From Malania oleifera (Eukaryota > Streptophyta > Magnoliopsida > Santalales > Ximeniaceae): 64,000 nt of DNA. Position 1 is the first letter of the stretch. The number at the start of each line of letters is the position of its first letter. Shown here in pieces: positions 21,413 through 34,020 of the stretch. The notes under the pieces are model-generated. The model worked only from the letters and a program-made list of their open reading frames with translations, had not been told where the DNA came from and ran no database searches. Made by a program: the position numbers and the translations under genes. The stretch lies in assembly GCF_029873635.1 (NCBI RefSeq), contig NC_080419.1, positions 62,675,540 through 62,739,539 on the forward strand, written 5' to 3'.

Positions 21413-23203
21413 TGTCGTCCCAAGAGTATATAGAGTCAGAGGGGGGTGACTGGACTCTTTTGTGTATTATCGACTTTCTCTACAAAATAAAACTCTTGGC
21501 AAGATACAAGCAATTATATCACAATATATAAAAAGTGAATCAAGCACAAGACATAAATTAAAAAGTATAGGGAGAGAAAGCTTAACACTAGAGTTTAACG
21601 TGGTTTGGCACCAAGCCTACGTCCACACCTTGAGACCAACTCAAACATTCCACAATTCACTATAAAATCCTTCACTGACGGAGAAGCCTTACACTCAGGA
21701 ACAAATCCCTGCCGTGCTCACCAAGAGCTGCAAGGTTCACCAAGAAGCCTTGCAAAATGGTTCACCAAGAACCTTCACCAATTGGTTCACAAACAACCTT
21801 TACAACAAGAAGATGATAAAAAATGATGCACCTTAAATAAGTTGATTGCAAATACAAAACAAACCTCACACTTAATCTCTCAAGTAAAGATTCACATAAG
21901 ATTAGAGAGCAAAAGAGAATTTGAGCACTTGTGAATATGAACTAAAATGCAAAGTGCTTAGGGTTGAATTCAAATGATGTTTTTCACCACTTGTAAACCC
22001 TCAAAAACTTATTTAATCAAGTCTATGGACTTGTATTTATAGCCAAAAATGGGCTACTAGCTTGTTTATGATCGTTGGGGGGGTGATATATTATATGTAC
22101 AAATTGAAAAATAGTCATTCATAGCTATTAGGGACTGAATCCAGAAGCCAATCGTCGACTATTTGACCCCATTCGTCGACTATTAACACCCATTGTCGAC
22201 TAATTGTCCTCATTCATCGACTATTAGCATTATGCCTAAATTCGTCGATGAATTACCCCAAATTGTCAACAATTACCCCAAACTAGAATCAGTCATCAAC
22301 ATAAAAGTTATGGAATTTTTTCTTAGCTTCCCATAGATTTCAAATCATCCTTTTTGGACTTTGTTTGCAAAAGTTATGCCCCAAATACCTAAGGGTGTTT
22401 AGGAAATTTGATAGGTACATAACTGAGGTTTTAAGTACAAGCAGAACCAAGTTTGTAAAAGATTATAACACTAATATGATTTAAAATTTGTCCTTATGAA
22501 AATATACTTCATTTAATTGAATCTTTAGGTACATAAAAATAGTTTTGACTCAACCGGGACCAAGTATTTAAAAGTTTATAATACTAAGATGTTGAAAACT
22601 TGTCCCTTATGAAAACATATTTGAGTATAGGATTCTTTTGTCAAACTCTTTGCTTTATCTTTGAAAACTATGAATAATGAGCTTATGACTTAGTGAAATC
22701 CCATATACTCATGTGTCCTAATATGCATATGCAAATTGCTCAACTCTTGCTTTAAAATCATGCGTGAAACAAAAACCACAAGGGTTACAAATACTACTAC
22801 CTCAAACACTCCCTAATACAAATAATACTACAATAAGCTTCCTTTGGTGTGCTTGAGTCCTTTCCGAGTGAGTGTCCATTTGATCTTTCCTTCTTGACAT
22901 CTACCCAGTCCAGTATTAGCTTTTGATCCAGTACTTCATGTATTTGTCACTTGAACCTGTACTAAACATGATCTGCAAAGATGGAATGCACTAGTAACTA
23001 CAAATAGGTTAGAATCATCAAAACATATTAAACATAATTATGTAGCAGCCCCCTTTTTGATGATGTCTAACCTATTAAGATTTTACTTAATCTTTGCATT
23101 TGTGTTTGTGCTTAATTTGCAAATATTAGTTTAACTCGAACCACTAATGTGTCGTTATCATCAAAACAAGACAATTAAGCTTATGTAGCCACCAAGGCTA
23201 ATA
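21413..23203 (-). mobile_element. Left LTR of element C, reversed
   Basis: On the minus strand this begins TATTAGCCTTGGTGGC after a polypurine tract (AAAAAAAGGGGAGAT, reversed, 23204-23218) and ends CTCTTGGGACGACA. It contains the CGTCGACTATT-type repeats at 22150-22290 and the hairpin block at 21597-21687, where the outer stem of the third hairpin is TGTGG/CCACG instead of CGAGG/CCTCG. A plus-strand ORF here (21462-21665) is accidental. Confidence 0.75.
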
Positions 23204-23685
23204 ATCTCCCCTTTTTTTATGATGGCAAACCATTGGTGTTCTCTATAGGATATAATTTAAAACTCCCCCTCAATTTATGCACATTCTTAAATAGGACTAA
23301 AATATGCTCCCCCCCATTCATATCTATTGGAGCATTAACATGCAATAAAAAAAAGTAGAAAGTTCATGTAAGATAATACAATAAGAAAATTAAACTTTCA
23401 TATTACCACATGAATTTTTCCCACATACATTTCTCCCTAACACTACAAAACTTCTCTCCCTTTGATCATCATCAAAAAGAGAGGTCCTATTTTAAAAAAT
23501 TTCTCCTCCTTTCGATTAGTTTCCATGGTGGTGAGGTGAGTATGTGCAAAACAAAAAATGCCAATTGTTGGTGCTAAACCATAACATTTGAAAAGCCTAG
23601 ATTGACTTTCTTACTTATTCATGAATGATGATTTCTAAGGTTTATTACCACTTGTTTTTGGATCAAACATTCATTGTAAATTCTC

Positions 23686-25999
23686 TGTTGACCTTATAGG
23701 TCACACCCGATTTTGATTATGACAAATACTCATTATATCTAATGGGTGTTTGAGATTGTGTGCAGGAACTTGCATTGTCAGATTAGGATGCACATAGAAA
23801 AGGTGAAGAGTCAAGACCCAATTACTTTGTGTTGTAATATATAATTCATTCATATAATTGGTCTGTAATAGTAATTATGGTTTTTGTATGTAATAATCAC
23901 ACACCCCACATGCATGGTCTAATAAGTAAGCTCAAAATGAAAATGACCTTAGAAAGACCTTAGGGATTACCCTTCGGTTGACCGACACCGGATTTTTTCG
24001 GTGCCTTCAAGAAGAAAAAAATCTAAAAATGACCTTAGGACACTCACTCATGCATATATATGTTTGGTCATTTGAATAGGGTGTCTACATGCTTTAACAG
24101 GATCAAAATGCTCGAAATAGGCTCATTCGATCGACCGTACTTCATAGTACATATACACCCGGTTGACCGAACCCGGACTAGGTCAACATGTTGATCGCAG
24201 TTCGGTCGACCGAGCTTCTAAAGCTCATTTTACCCCGGTCGACCGAATCCCCTTGAAGTCAATAGTTTGACTTCCTAGTCGACCGAGCGAAATTTGTACT
24301 GCACCAACCTGGTCGATTGAGGGTTCTCAGGAATTATCCCAATGATTTGGTCAACCGACAGGCTCAGTTCATCTTTGCTTGGTTGACCGAACCGCCCAAT
24401 TTTCCTAACGGTCTACTGAGACCATAGTTTATTTTTCTCCTGGTCGACCGAACCTCAAAAAATTGCCTTTGACACATATGTCCGGTCAACCGAGTCCCCA
24501 CTTCATTTTTGTCTTGGTCGACCGAACCATATGAACTTGGGTCGACGGAAAATGTTTCTGGTCGACCGGTGCTCTCGGGCTTGACTTAATTTTTACTGCG
24601 GTTAAATATTTTTAAACGGGGTTAATATAATTAAATGTCATTAAAATTTTTCTAATAATCCTGGCTATATCCCCAACGGTTATATTTCATGGGGTGTCTA
24701 TAAATACCCCTTCATTTGCGATTATTGGTAAAAGATTAGAAGATTTGATTAGGAAAATTCTTTGAAAATCCAACAACCTATAATACTCATTTTCATACTA
24801 AAACCACTCATACTTACCTTCTCCTATTGCTCATACTCTTTGTAAGTTGATTGAGTGTTTATCTTCATAGGTTTTCTCTCCCATTTGTATTTGATTGATT
24901 TGATTTTAACGAGAGCTAAACCGGAGTATTCTTAGGGGGCTTTGTTCATAAGCCTATCCTAAGAAGACTTGCCTAAGTTTTTGAGTATTGCATTTGTGTT
25001 GCAATATCTTAGGACACTTGTATTTGTTTTTGGGTTGCAAAATGTTTTCAAAACCTACTCAAATATCTTGTGTGATTTATATTTGATATACTTGTGAGGA
25101 GATATTTGTGTTTGTGATATTAATCTTTGTGCAATAGTTATCCACTCACATATTATTTGCTAAATACAAAGATTACATATCTTTTGCAAACCAAGCATCT
25201 ACATTATCTAATATTCACATGATTGAGATATCCTGTTGATTGATATCCCTGAGGCTTGCTCAACATCTTTTTGTGAACACAATTGATTGAATATCTTGAG
25301 AAACAAAGATTCCTTATTGAAACTCTCACACACTCATTACACTGATAGCAAATATTTTGAGAGTTGAAATATTAGACCATACCGAGCTTACATATTAAAT
25401 CATATTGTGGTGTATGTGACTGAGTGTATCTGGGAACACATCTGCTTTACATGAAAGCATAATCACCGTACCATTGTATTGTATTTTAAATCTGTTGTAT
25501 TTCCAGACACGGGACTGAAGAGGGAGACTAGCCCTTTGAAATAGTCCCGGATTGGCTTAAACCTAGTTAGGAAAGCTAGGTACGCTATCCTGGTAAGGCG
25601 TGTTGGTTGAGATCAGCCCCTTAATTGACCTGGTTAAGGTTGAGGTCAGCCCTGTGGTAATTCACCTGATTGTAATCGGTACCACTCCATCCTTTAAGTG
25701 AATTTTAGTGGAATCCTTGGGCTTGCGAGCTAGAGGCGAGGACGTAGGCATAGTTGGCCGAACCCCGATAACATATCGTGTGCCTTGTTTATATTTCTAC
25801 ACTTTATATTTACCGCACATGTATGTTATGGTGTGAATGATGTGCATGATTTAAATTCCGCATATTTTATTCATTGGCACAGTTGGAATTGTGTAGAAAG
25901 ATCCTAGGTTTCCAAACCATATTGATTTCTGACTTAACCTAGGAGAAAAGTTTAAATTTCCAATTCACCTCCCCTCTTGGGAATACACCAATTCTAACA
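23686..25999 (+). mobile_element. Group B solo LTR with perfect TSD
   Basis: TGTTGACCTTATAGGTCACACC to ..CACCAATTCTAACA, 2314 bp, flanked by TTCTC on both sides (23681-23685 and 26000-26004). The palindrome array is at 23973-24570, the TATA box (TATAAATAC) at 24709-24717 and the hairpin block at 25681-25772. The C tract is broken up (CACCTCCCCTCTTGGGA). It interrupts the non-coding part of element C. Confidence 0.93.
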
Positions 26000-26465
26000 T
26001 TCTCCAAATTTTTGTTATGATTAGCTTCACTAAAGCTCAGCCTCATGTATGGGATAGGTTATGCTAAGCTTATATATTCGACTATGTATCTTAAACTTAA
26101 GCATATATCATCAAAACAAATTTTTCCACTCAAAAAATTATTCCTAGCTCAAAAAATTATTCCTAAGGAATAAGCTTTGAGCATATGCTAATTCATCCCA
26201 TAAACAATAGTCAATACTTTTAACAGGAAATAACCCAATTAATAGAGATATAATAAAAGCATTATATTGGTTTTATTTTTAATTCATCAACATTGGCTTG
26301 ATCTTCAAAAGTTCCTAACAAAGTAATCAAATTATTTATACTATAATATGGGATTTCAAACTTTGAGCGCATCATATTCCTTTTTTTCTTTTTACCTAGG
26401 CATAGTTAAGTCTACCTAAATCCTATTTCCTAATCCTAGGTTCTAAGGAAGTAATATTCAAGAAT

Positions 26466-27615
26466 TCATGTGTTTTCTTTTGGTAACCATTCTTTCTTGG
26501 GTCCCAATGGGTTGGTTTTCTTAACTACCCATTCAAGCTTCTTATCTTTGCCTCTATTTACTCTAAAGGGGCAAAAATATCGTATGTGGACCTTTCTTTC
26601 ATAATATAAAAAAATTTTGTCTGTGTGAAAGGGTTTTGACTTATTTGCACTATTTTTACTCGTTGAGTCATAACCTTGTGATTTACAAGAGGATTCCAAA
26701 TTCTTTTTGGAATGGTTATTTCTTTTAACTCCCAAGAATTTTTTGGAGTTTTCTTTTCTTCTTGTGGTTTTACCATGATCTACATCCATCTTTTTCAAGC
26801 GAGTGTTTTCTTTCAAAACATTTCCAATTTGATTCTTTAAATTTTCTACTTCAACTTGAAAATTTTCATGGTCTTTTTGAGCCTTTGAAACAAGCTCCTC
26901 ATTCTTCTTTTTAAGGGCAACATTTTCATCTTTTAATGAGGAAAAAAGACAAGGTTCCTTTTATTTACATTTTGATAATTTTTCCTCCAATCTTTTTATT
27001 TTTACTTCTAAGGTTTCATGCCTTTTTTCAAAATGTTTGTTCCTGTTTTTAACTAAAACTAATTCATTAAACAATTTAGCACAATTTTCCACTACTTCAT
27101 CGTAAGAAGGAATATAATTGTCCTCATCTGAACTTATTTCATCTTTTTTTTCATTGGCTATGAAGCAAGAATGTGCTTCTCCTAATGTGTCTTGGTGAGT
27201 ATCACAAGATGAATCTAAGGTAAAAACAATTTCTCTCTTAGGCTCCTCTAGGTCTTTTACTTTTTCAAAGACCTCATATGTGTCTTGAAGCTTGTCCCAT
27301 ATTTCTTTTGCGGTTTCACATCCGCAAACATGATTGTATTGAATGTCATTTAAAGTATTAAAAAAAATGTTTTTCTTTAAAATTGAGTTCTACTAGCCTT
27401 ATTTTCGTGATTGACATCTCTTCAATTTCTTTTGGTTCCCTATCTTTATTTTGGAAGATATAATCTCCCTTTGTGATGACTTTCCATATTTGAAGATCAT
27501 GTGATTGGATGAAGATAGTCATTCGATTTTTCCATGCTGGGAAGTTGGAGCCATTGAACATCGGTGGTCTACTCATGGATTGTCCTTGGGAAGAGGTGCA
27601 CACCAAATATTCCAT
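26466..27615 (-). pseudogene. gag: Element C gag (broken, internally shortened)
   Basis: It begins near 27615 with MEYLVCTSSQGQSMSRPPMF and the capsid motif NFPAWKNRMTIFIQSHDLQIW. A frameshift near 27360 leads into YNHVCGCETAKEIWDKLQDTYE. The expected middle of gag is then missing and the sequence jumps to the acidic, serine-rich segment and a long coiled coil (about 27110-26800), with a stop near 26960. The zinc knuckle is degenerate: FLYYERKVHIRYFCPF has lost its first two Cys. The frame ends at 26466. Confidence 0.8.
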
Positions 27616-27691
27616 TTGATCTTTATGCTCTGGATTTTACTCCAAAAAATGCAAGCGCATCGCTCAGATACCAATTGAAAGTATGTGGTAT

Positions 27692-27703
27692 GCTCAGATA
27701 CCA
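27692..27703 (-). other. Primer-binding site of element C, with a second copy beside it
   Basis: The minus strand reads TGGTATCTGAGC at 27703-27692 next to the LTR end. A second, equivalent sequence (CAATTGGTATCTGAGCG) lies about 30 bp further inside at 27659-27675. Confidence 0.7.
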
Positions 27704-27705
27704 CT

Positions 27706-29357
27706 TGTCTACCCAGGAGTATATAGAGTCAAGGGGGGGGGGGTGAATGGACTCTTTTTCGCATTATCGGCTTTCTCTAAAAAATAAAACTATTGGCAAG
27801 ATACAAACAATTATGTCACAATATATAAAAAGTGAATCAAGCACAAGACATAAATTAAATAGCATAGGGAGAGAAAGCTTAACAACATAGTTTTAACGTG
27901 GTTCGACACCAAGACTATGTCCATGCCTTGATATCAACTCAAGGATTCCAGAATCCACTATAAACTCCTTCACTAGTAAAGAAGCCATACACTCAGGAAC
28001 AAATCCCTACCGCACTCACCAAGAGCCGCAAGGTTCACCAAGAAGCCTTGAAAAATGGTTCACTATGAACCTTCACCATCAATTGGTTTAAGAAAAACCT
28101 TTATAACATGAAGATGATTTACAAAATGATGCTCCTCAAATGAGCAAATTGCAAATACAAAACAAACCTCACATCTAATCTCTCAAGTAAAGATTCACAC
28201 AAGATTAGAGAGCAAGAGAGAATTTCAACACTTTTGAATATGAACTAAAATTCAAAGTTCTTAGGGTTGATATCAAATGATGTTTTTCAATAAAAACTTG
28301 TAAACCCTCAAAAACTTGTTTAATCAAGTCTATGAACTTGTATTTATCGCCAAAAAAGGGCTACTAGCTGTTTTATTGTCGTTGCGATGATATGTTATAT
28401 GTTTAAATTGAAAACTAGCCATTTATAGCCATTAGGGATTGAATCCCAACACCAATCGTCGACTATTTGACCCCATTCATCGAATATTAACACCCATCGA
28501 CTAATTGCTCCCATTCATCGACTATTAGCATTCTGCCTGAATTCATCGACGAATTAACTCAAATAGTCAACAATTATCCTAAACTAGAAAAATTCATGAA
28601 CATAAAAGTTGTGATATTTTTTCTTAGTTTTCCATAGATACTAAGATCGTCCTTTTTGGACTTCTCTAGCCAAAGTAATGCCCCAAATTACGAAGGGTAT
28701 TCAGGAAATTTGATAGGTGCATAATTGAGGTTTTAAACCCAACTAGGACCATGTTTGTAAAAGATTAGAACACTAATATGATTTAAAACTCGTCCTTATG
28801 AAAATATACATAATATAATTGAATCTTTTGGTACATAAAAATAGTTTTGACTTGATTGAGACCAAGCATTTAAAAGTTTGCAATATTAAGATGTTGAAAA
28901 CGTGTTCCTTATGAAAACATATTTTGAGTATTGGATTCTTTTGTCAAACTCTTTATTTTATCTTTGAAAAGCATGAATAATGAGTTTTTGACTTAATAAA
29001 ATCCTATATACTCACGTGTCCAAATATGCATATGCAAATTGCTCAACTCTTGCTCAAAAATTGTGCATGAAACAAAAACCGTAGGAGTAACAAATACTAC
29101 TACCTCAAACACTCCCTAATACAAATAATTCTACAATAAGCTTCCTTTGGTGTGCTTGAATCCTTTCCGAGTGAGTGTCCATTTGATCTTTCCTTCTAGA
29201 CATCTACTTAGTTTGATCTTTGCCTTTGATTTAGTATTTCATGTATTTGTCACTTGAACATATACTAAACATGATCTACAAAGATGAAATGCACTAAGAA
29301 CAACAAATAAGTTAATATCTTCAAAACATATTAAACATGATTATGTAGCTACCAAGG
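27706..29357 (-). mobile_element. Right (5') LTR of element C, reversed
   Basis: This aligns by eye to the left LTR: the same CGTCGACTATT repeats (28455-28590), hairpin block (27895-27986) and G run (11 G, 27733-27743). Its start on the minus strand lacks the last few bases: at CCAAGG (29352-29357) it passes directly into the inverted LRR pseudogene fragment, which shares CCAAGG at the same place. Confidence 0.75.
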
Positions 29358-29840
29358 ATCCGATTGCGGGAGAGGTAAAAGAAGGTAAGGGGTGTTTAGC
29401 CAGATATTTCTAAGTTCATTGGGAATTTGACCAGGTAGGTAGTTTCACTCGAGGTGAAGGATAGTGAGAATGGAGAGGGTTAGTGGAAACGTGAAATTTT
29501 TCTAGAGAGGTTATTGAAGGCGAGATCAAGGAAAGTGAGATTCTTGGGTTAGTTGAGGATAATGTTAAGGATTTTGCCAAGGATTTATTTTATTTTATTT
29601 TTTGAAAGAATTAAGCTCCAATATATCAAAAGGAGGTAAAATAGACAAGGGTAAAAAAATCAAAACAAAACTAAATACAAAAACAAAGTTGAATATAGAT
29701 CAAAGAACAATACCAAAAGCTGGATACACAATTGAATACAAAACGAAGTAATAAAATAAAATAGAATTGAAGTACAGTAAAGAGTCAAAAGCCTTAAGCC
29801 CCAAACATATACTTTTGATATCAATAGTTATTTGATTTAT
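29352..29840 (-). pseudogene. LRR receptor-like pseudogene fragment (inverted repeat, right copy)
   Basis: This is the reverse complement of 20330-20830, about 8.5 kb away. The same LRR traces are on the minus strand (LSFLDLAFNNL, GQIPNEL), with the (AAAAT)n tract at about 29583-29605. The two copies face each other across element C. Confidence 0.65.
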
Positions 29841-31941
29841 AGTCGTAGCATTGTTAATAGGAACTTCTTCAAGGATTTAAATATTTCTATATTTTTCGTA
29901 GAAATAAAATGTTAGTGGTCCGAATTAGCCAATATAAATCATCACCACTTCAATAACCCAAAAGAGGAAATCCAATTTAAATTTTCCTCCCATCACATTG
30001 AAGTCTCTTGAATATTGAACTAAAAGAAAAACAACCTTATAGATTTTCCAAAAATTCTACATCTAAAAAAGATACAGTCTATACTTTCAATCTCCTCTAA
30101 ACATACTTTGCAAAATGGATCATTAATACTATTGATGCTAAGTTTTTATGACTGATGATTAATGTGTCCAGCATTCATAGACTCATTCATAAACTCAGTA
30201 ATAGACTAATTCACAAACTCATTTATAAAAAACTCATCATCTATATCAGTGTGTATATCGCTCAATTTGCTACGTCAATGTAATTTGATTATTCACTTGT
30301 TAGTTTCTTAGACAGATTGCTAAGTCCCATTGCCAGTGCATATTAAAGTTCACATTTAAATTGTAGAATGAAGAAGAATCATTTTAAACAACTAGAAGTT
30401 TCCATCTTTGGATAAAGTAGCAATGCACACTGCCCTGTGCGAGGATTATCACGTTTAATTATGCATTTACTACAAAAGAATAGTTGAACTGGGTTACATC
30501 CTAACTTCTATATTTATTAGATGAACAATACGACTGAAGATGCAACACATGAGAAGAATAAAATTACACACACAAAAGTTCACGCTATGATCTTTTCAAT
30601 TATGATTATATTATTATTGTAATTTTTATTCTACGTTCTTCATATTTCATTTCACGTAATAGGTTGAGATCTTTACAAAGAATCTCTAGTTTTATATATA
30701 TAAACGAGAAAAAGTGGCACGCATTGGGTCCTTGAGCTGCCATGTAATCAACAAAAATGGGTGTTTTCTATAGAAGGAGACGTATTAATACCCTAAACCC
30801 TAACTACACTGCTAAGTTCAATCATGTAACTGCAAAAACCTAAACAAATTTTGTATAATTCTAATATTTTAAACCTTTTGATAATTATATAGCAATATTT
30901 CATTGGTTCTTAATTAACCTAGGTAGAATAAGGATTTAAACTAAGTAGTTATAAAAGGATAATTTAATTATACTAGGTCACCACTTTTTGCGAAGTATTT
31001 TTTTTTTCATCTAGCTCAAATTAAGTTATACATTCCTCAAGCTTTTTTGTTTCCTTCAATCTACTATTTTCATTAAATGTATGATCTTTATGAATCCATT
31101 CGGATCTTAGAAAATATTAAGAAAGGAATGGAAAATATAAAGGAAACAACTTTTTAGTTATCAAGAAAAAGAGAGAAATGAAATATATAACAAATCAATT
31201 AACAAAAATTTAATTTGACACTTCATTAACATATACTTTTTCTTATTTTTTAATCACATTATAAAATTTTAATTTTTAATAATATTTCATTTGGATAGAA
31301 AATATGATGGAAAATATTTTTTGTTCTTATTCTTCTTTTCAATCTTTTTCACAAGAAAATTTTTTGATACAAACATATATACTTATAAATTATTATTTTA
31401 TTATTAATTTAAAAAGAAATAGAGCATTTGCATGTTTTGATTTTGTTTTTAAAATCGCTACCCATAGTGTTTAGGAACATGGATTTTGGGATTTGGATTT
31501 AAATTTGTATGAATTTTCATGAAACTTGATATTCCATTTTATTTAAATGTACACAAATTCAAATCCAAGACTTCTTCCAAACAAAGGAATAGAATTTTCA
31601 TATGTTTTATTATTTGTTTGCACTACGGTATACTTATATATTAAAATTGTTTTTTAAATAAAATAATATGTTGTGATAGCTTATTGGTTCTTAAATAACC
31701 TATATTAGGCTAAATCATTATATAAAAAAAAAAACAACTTTAATTTTTCTAGGTCATCTTTTTTTGTTAGTATTTTTTTATTCTATCTCAAGTAAGTTAT
31801 ATTTCTTTTTTCTTTTTTCCCCTTTCCTTTTAGCCAATATTTCCTTAGGTAGAAGAACCCTTTTGGTCATTATTGTTAATTAATTTAAAAAGAAGTATTT
31901 AAGGAGCAATTGAAGATTTACATGGTAATATAATTGATAAT
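29841..31941. other. AT-rich intergenic stretch, no gene seen
   Basis: No frame or domain is recognisable. There is a faint direct duplication: 30880-31040 and about 31640-31800 share ATTGGTTCTTAA..TAACCTA, then CTAGGTCA, then AAGTTATA at matching spacing. It may be old transposon debris. Confidence 0.4.
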
Positions 31942-32441
31942 TGTTGTGAAAAACAAATTGCTTAGCGGAATATATGATCATACAAATGCAGCACTCAATG
32001 CTAAACTATACAGAAACAATCCACAACAATTATATGAAAGCAATAAAAAAAAATATACAAGGAATTATGTGGTTCGGCAATGCCTACATCCACGGGAACA
32101 AACGACAATGATTTCACTATTTTCTTGTCCAAAGAACATTAACAATACATCAACCATTACAAATACATCACAATCAATGTATATATAAAGTTCCCAGAGG
32201 TTTTCCCTCCAAACCCCAACCAACTTAACGTCCCTTATTCAAAATTTGATATCCGCACAAGGTTTCCTGAGCCAAACTGTCGGCGGTTTCAGGCAAAGTG
32301 TAAAATCTCTCAGACACTACTCCAAACTATCGATGGTTAGAGAGCTACCGTCGATGGTTTCCTCTGTTACTGCTTGATTTCCTTCATCTTTTCCCTTTTT
32401 TGCATGCTTTCCACTCAGTATGTGAGTCACATATCACAACA
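31942..32441 (-). mobile_element. 3' LTR of old copia element F, reversed
   Basis: On the minus strand this begins TGTTGTGATATGTGAC at 32441, after a polypurine tract (AAAGTGGAGAT, 32442-32452 reversed), and ends ..TTTTTCACAACA at 31942, 500 bp in all. It carries short palindromic units (AAACTGTCGGCGGTTT, AACTATCGATGGTT, ACCGTCGATGGTTT at 32272-32362), a TATATATA box near 32180, and at 32067-32098 the third hairpin of the shared block. The other two hairpins are not clear. Confidence 0.75.
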
Positions 32442-33289
32442 ATCTCCACTTTAGTGAACATACGCCCCTTAGAACAAACTGAAAGCATAAACCCGTTGCT
32501 CCACCTTGACCTTAGGACATTAAGTTTGGATTGTTTCCCTTATAACAGCTGGAGACAAAAACCAGGTCCAAGCAAGGCTTGAACTTTCCTGTGGCAGCTT
32601 CGGCTTCTGCCATGAACCCTGACTCAGTTGTAGACGTTATACCCGAAGACTGTACCTTGGACTTTCAACAAGTAGGCCTTCCCATAACAATAAATATAAA
32701 CCCTGTTATAGACCTTCTACCATTAGAGCCCCATGCATAGTCTGCAACAACAAATCTCACAACTGACTGACCCTGTTGAAATTTTCTATTATCATCTCAC
32801 ATTGTATAGGATACGTATCAAATGAAGAACATGTTGATATCCCTGATTATTAAGGATTTAGTTTGATAAAATTTACACACTCGTCCAATCTAATGCAATT
32901 TCTTTCTTTTCACTAGTAAATTTATTAATTTCATCTATAGTATATTCTTCACTTTGACCTTAGGACATTAGGTTGGGACTGTCTCCCTTATAGCAAAAAG
33001 AGACAAAAACCAAGTCCAACTATGGCTTAAACTTGCCTGTGGCAGCTTCGGCTTCTACCATGAACCCCAACTCAGTTATAGAGTTTATGCCCGGAGACTG
33101 TACATTGGACTTTCAATAAGTAGGCCTTCCCACAACTATAAACATAAACCCTGTTGTAGACCTTCTGTCATTAGAGCCCCCTGCATAGTCTGCAACAACA
33201 AATCTCACAACTAACTGACCACGTTGAAATTTTCTATTTTCATCTCACATTGTGTAGGATACGTATCAAATGAAGAACATGTTGATATA
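32442..33289 (-). pseudogene. pol: Element F RNase H fragments, tandemly duplicated
   Basis: The minus strand encodes a decayed copia RNase H: VADYAWGSNGRRSITGFIF, then MGRPTC-KSKVQSS, then TESGFMAEAEAATGK. The piece occurs twice, at about 32497-32955 and again from about 32956 to 33289, with its tail continuing at 56973-57090 beyond Copia-2. The period is about 455 bp. Stops occur in both copies. Confidence 0.75.
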
Positions 33290-33747
33290 TGTTGGCCTAA
33301 CTAGACTTTTCAATCTTGTTTTGATGATAACAAACGAATGATATATTAACATGTGTTGTTAAGTAAAAATGTTTCAGGATTAAACAAAGTTATCATGGAA
33401 GGAAGCTTAACAATTAAAGCCAATCAAATGAAAGCTTACTAGAGTATAGAAGTAGTACATGTCAAACTTAAAGCTTAAAGACAATTGGGACTTGAAGTCA
33501 AGATGAACCTCAAGAGATGGACCAAAAGCTTCAAGACTTAGTGCTTAAAGAGTTTATGTTTGGAAAGTCTTTTGTAAGTACTTTAGTTCAAATATAATTT
33601 AGAATTATGAAGCTCATTAGGATGCATCATAGACTTAGAGACCAATTTTTTAAAAAATCCTAGAAAATGATTTTGAAAAATTACATTTGAGTATTTCAAA
33701 TAACAAAGGTTTAAAAAAAAAATGAAATTTTTTTAGAAAATGAAACT

Positions 33748-34020
33748 GATCAGTCGATTGACAAAAACATCAAGTTGAATATCTGTCCAGCCAACTGACA
33801 CTTTTTAATTGTAATCCGTCAGCTGACTGACATAAGAGCCTGTCCAGCCGACTGACATAAAAGCCTGTCCAGCCGACTGACATTTTTGAACTAAGTTTAG
33901 TTAGCCGACTGACAATTTTCTGGAATTTATTTTTGGTAGACAGAAGGATCTCAGCCACCTGTTTAGTCGATTGACCCTGTAAAAATACCTATCTAGTCAC
34001 TTGTCCAGCCGACTGACTCT
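33748..34020. repeat. Palindrome array in group A U3 (Copia-2 5' LTR)
   Basis: Units include CAGTCGATTGAC, CAGCCAACTGACAC, CGTCAGCTGACTGAC, then GTCCAGCCGACTGACA twice, GTTAGCCGACTGACA, TTTAGTCGATTGACC and GTCCAGCCGACTGACTC. The arms GTCAG/CTGAC pair around a CG-containing centre. The array lies about 130 bp before the TATA box. Confidence 0.85.

Larger units (their letters stand above)
23204..27691 (-). mobile_element. Internal region of element C (gag-only, TR-GAG-like)
   Basis: Without the nested solo LTR (23686-25999) the internal region is only about 2.2 kb. It has the primer site at 27692-27703, gag at 26466-27615, about 930 bp of non-coding sequence and a polypurine tract at 23204-23218. 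I find no protease, integrase or RT motif on either strand. This matches non-autonomous elements that keep only gag. Confidence 0.7.

Noticed and set aside
26466..26816. Novel lysine-rich gene on the minus strand
   Set aside because: It is the C-terminal end of the element C gag with a decayed zinc knuckle.
29841..31941. Hidden gene in the AT-rich gap
   Set aside because: No frame with domain features, no splice-like exon series found on either strand.
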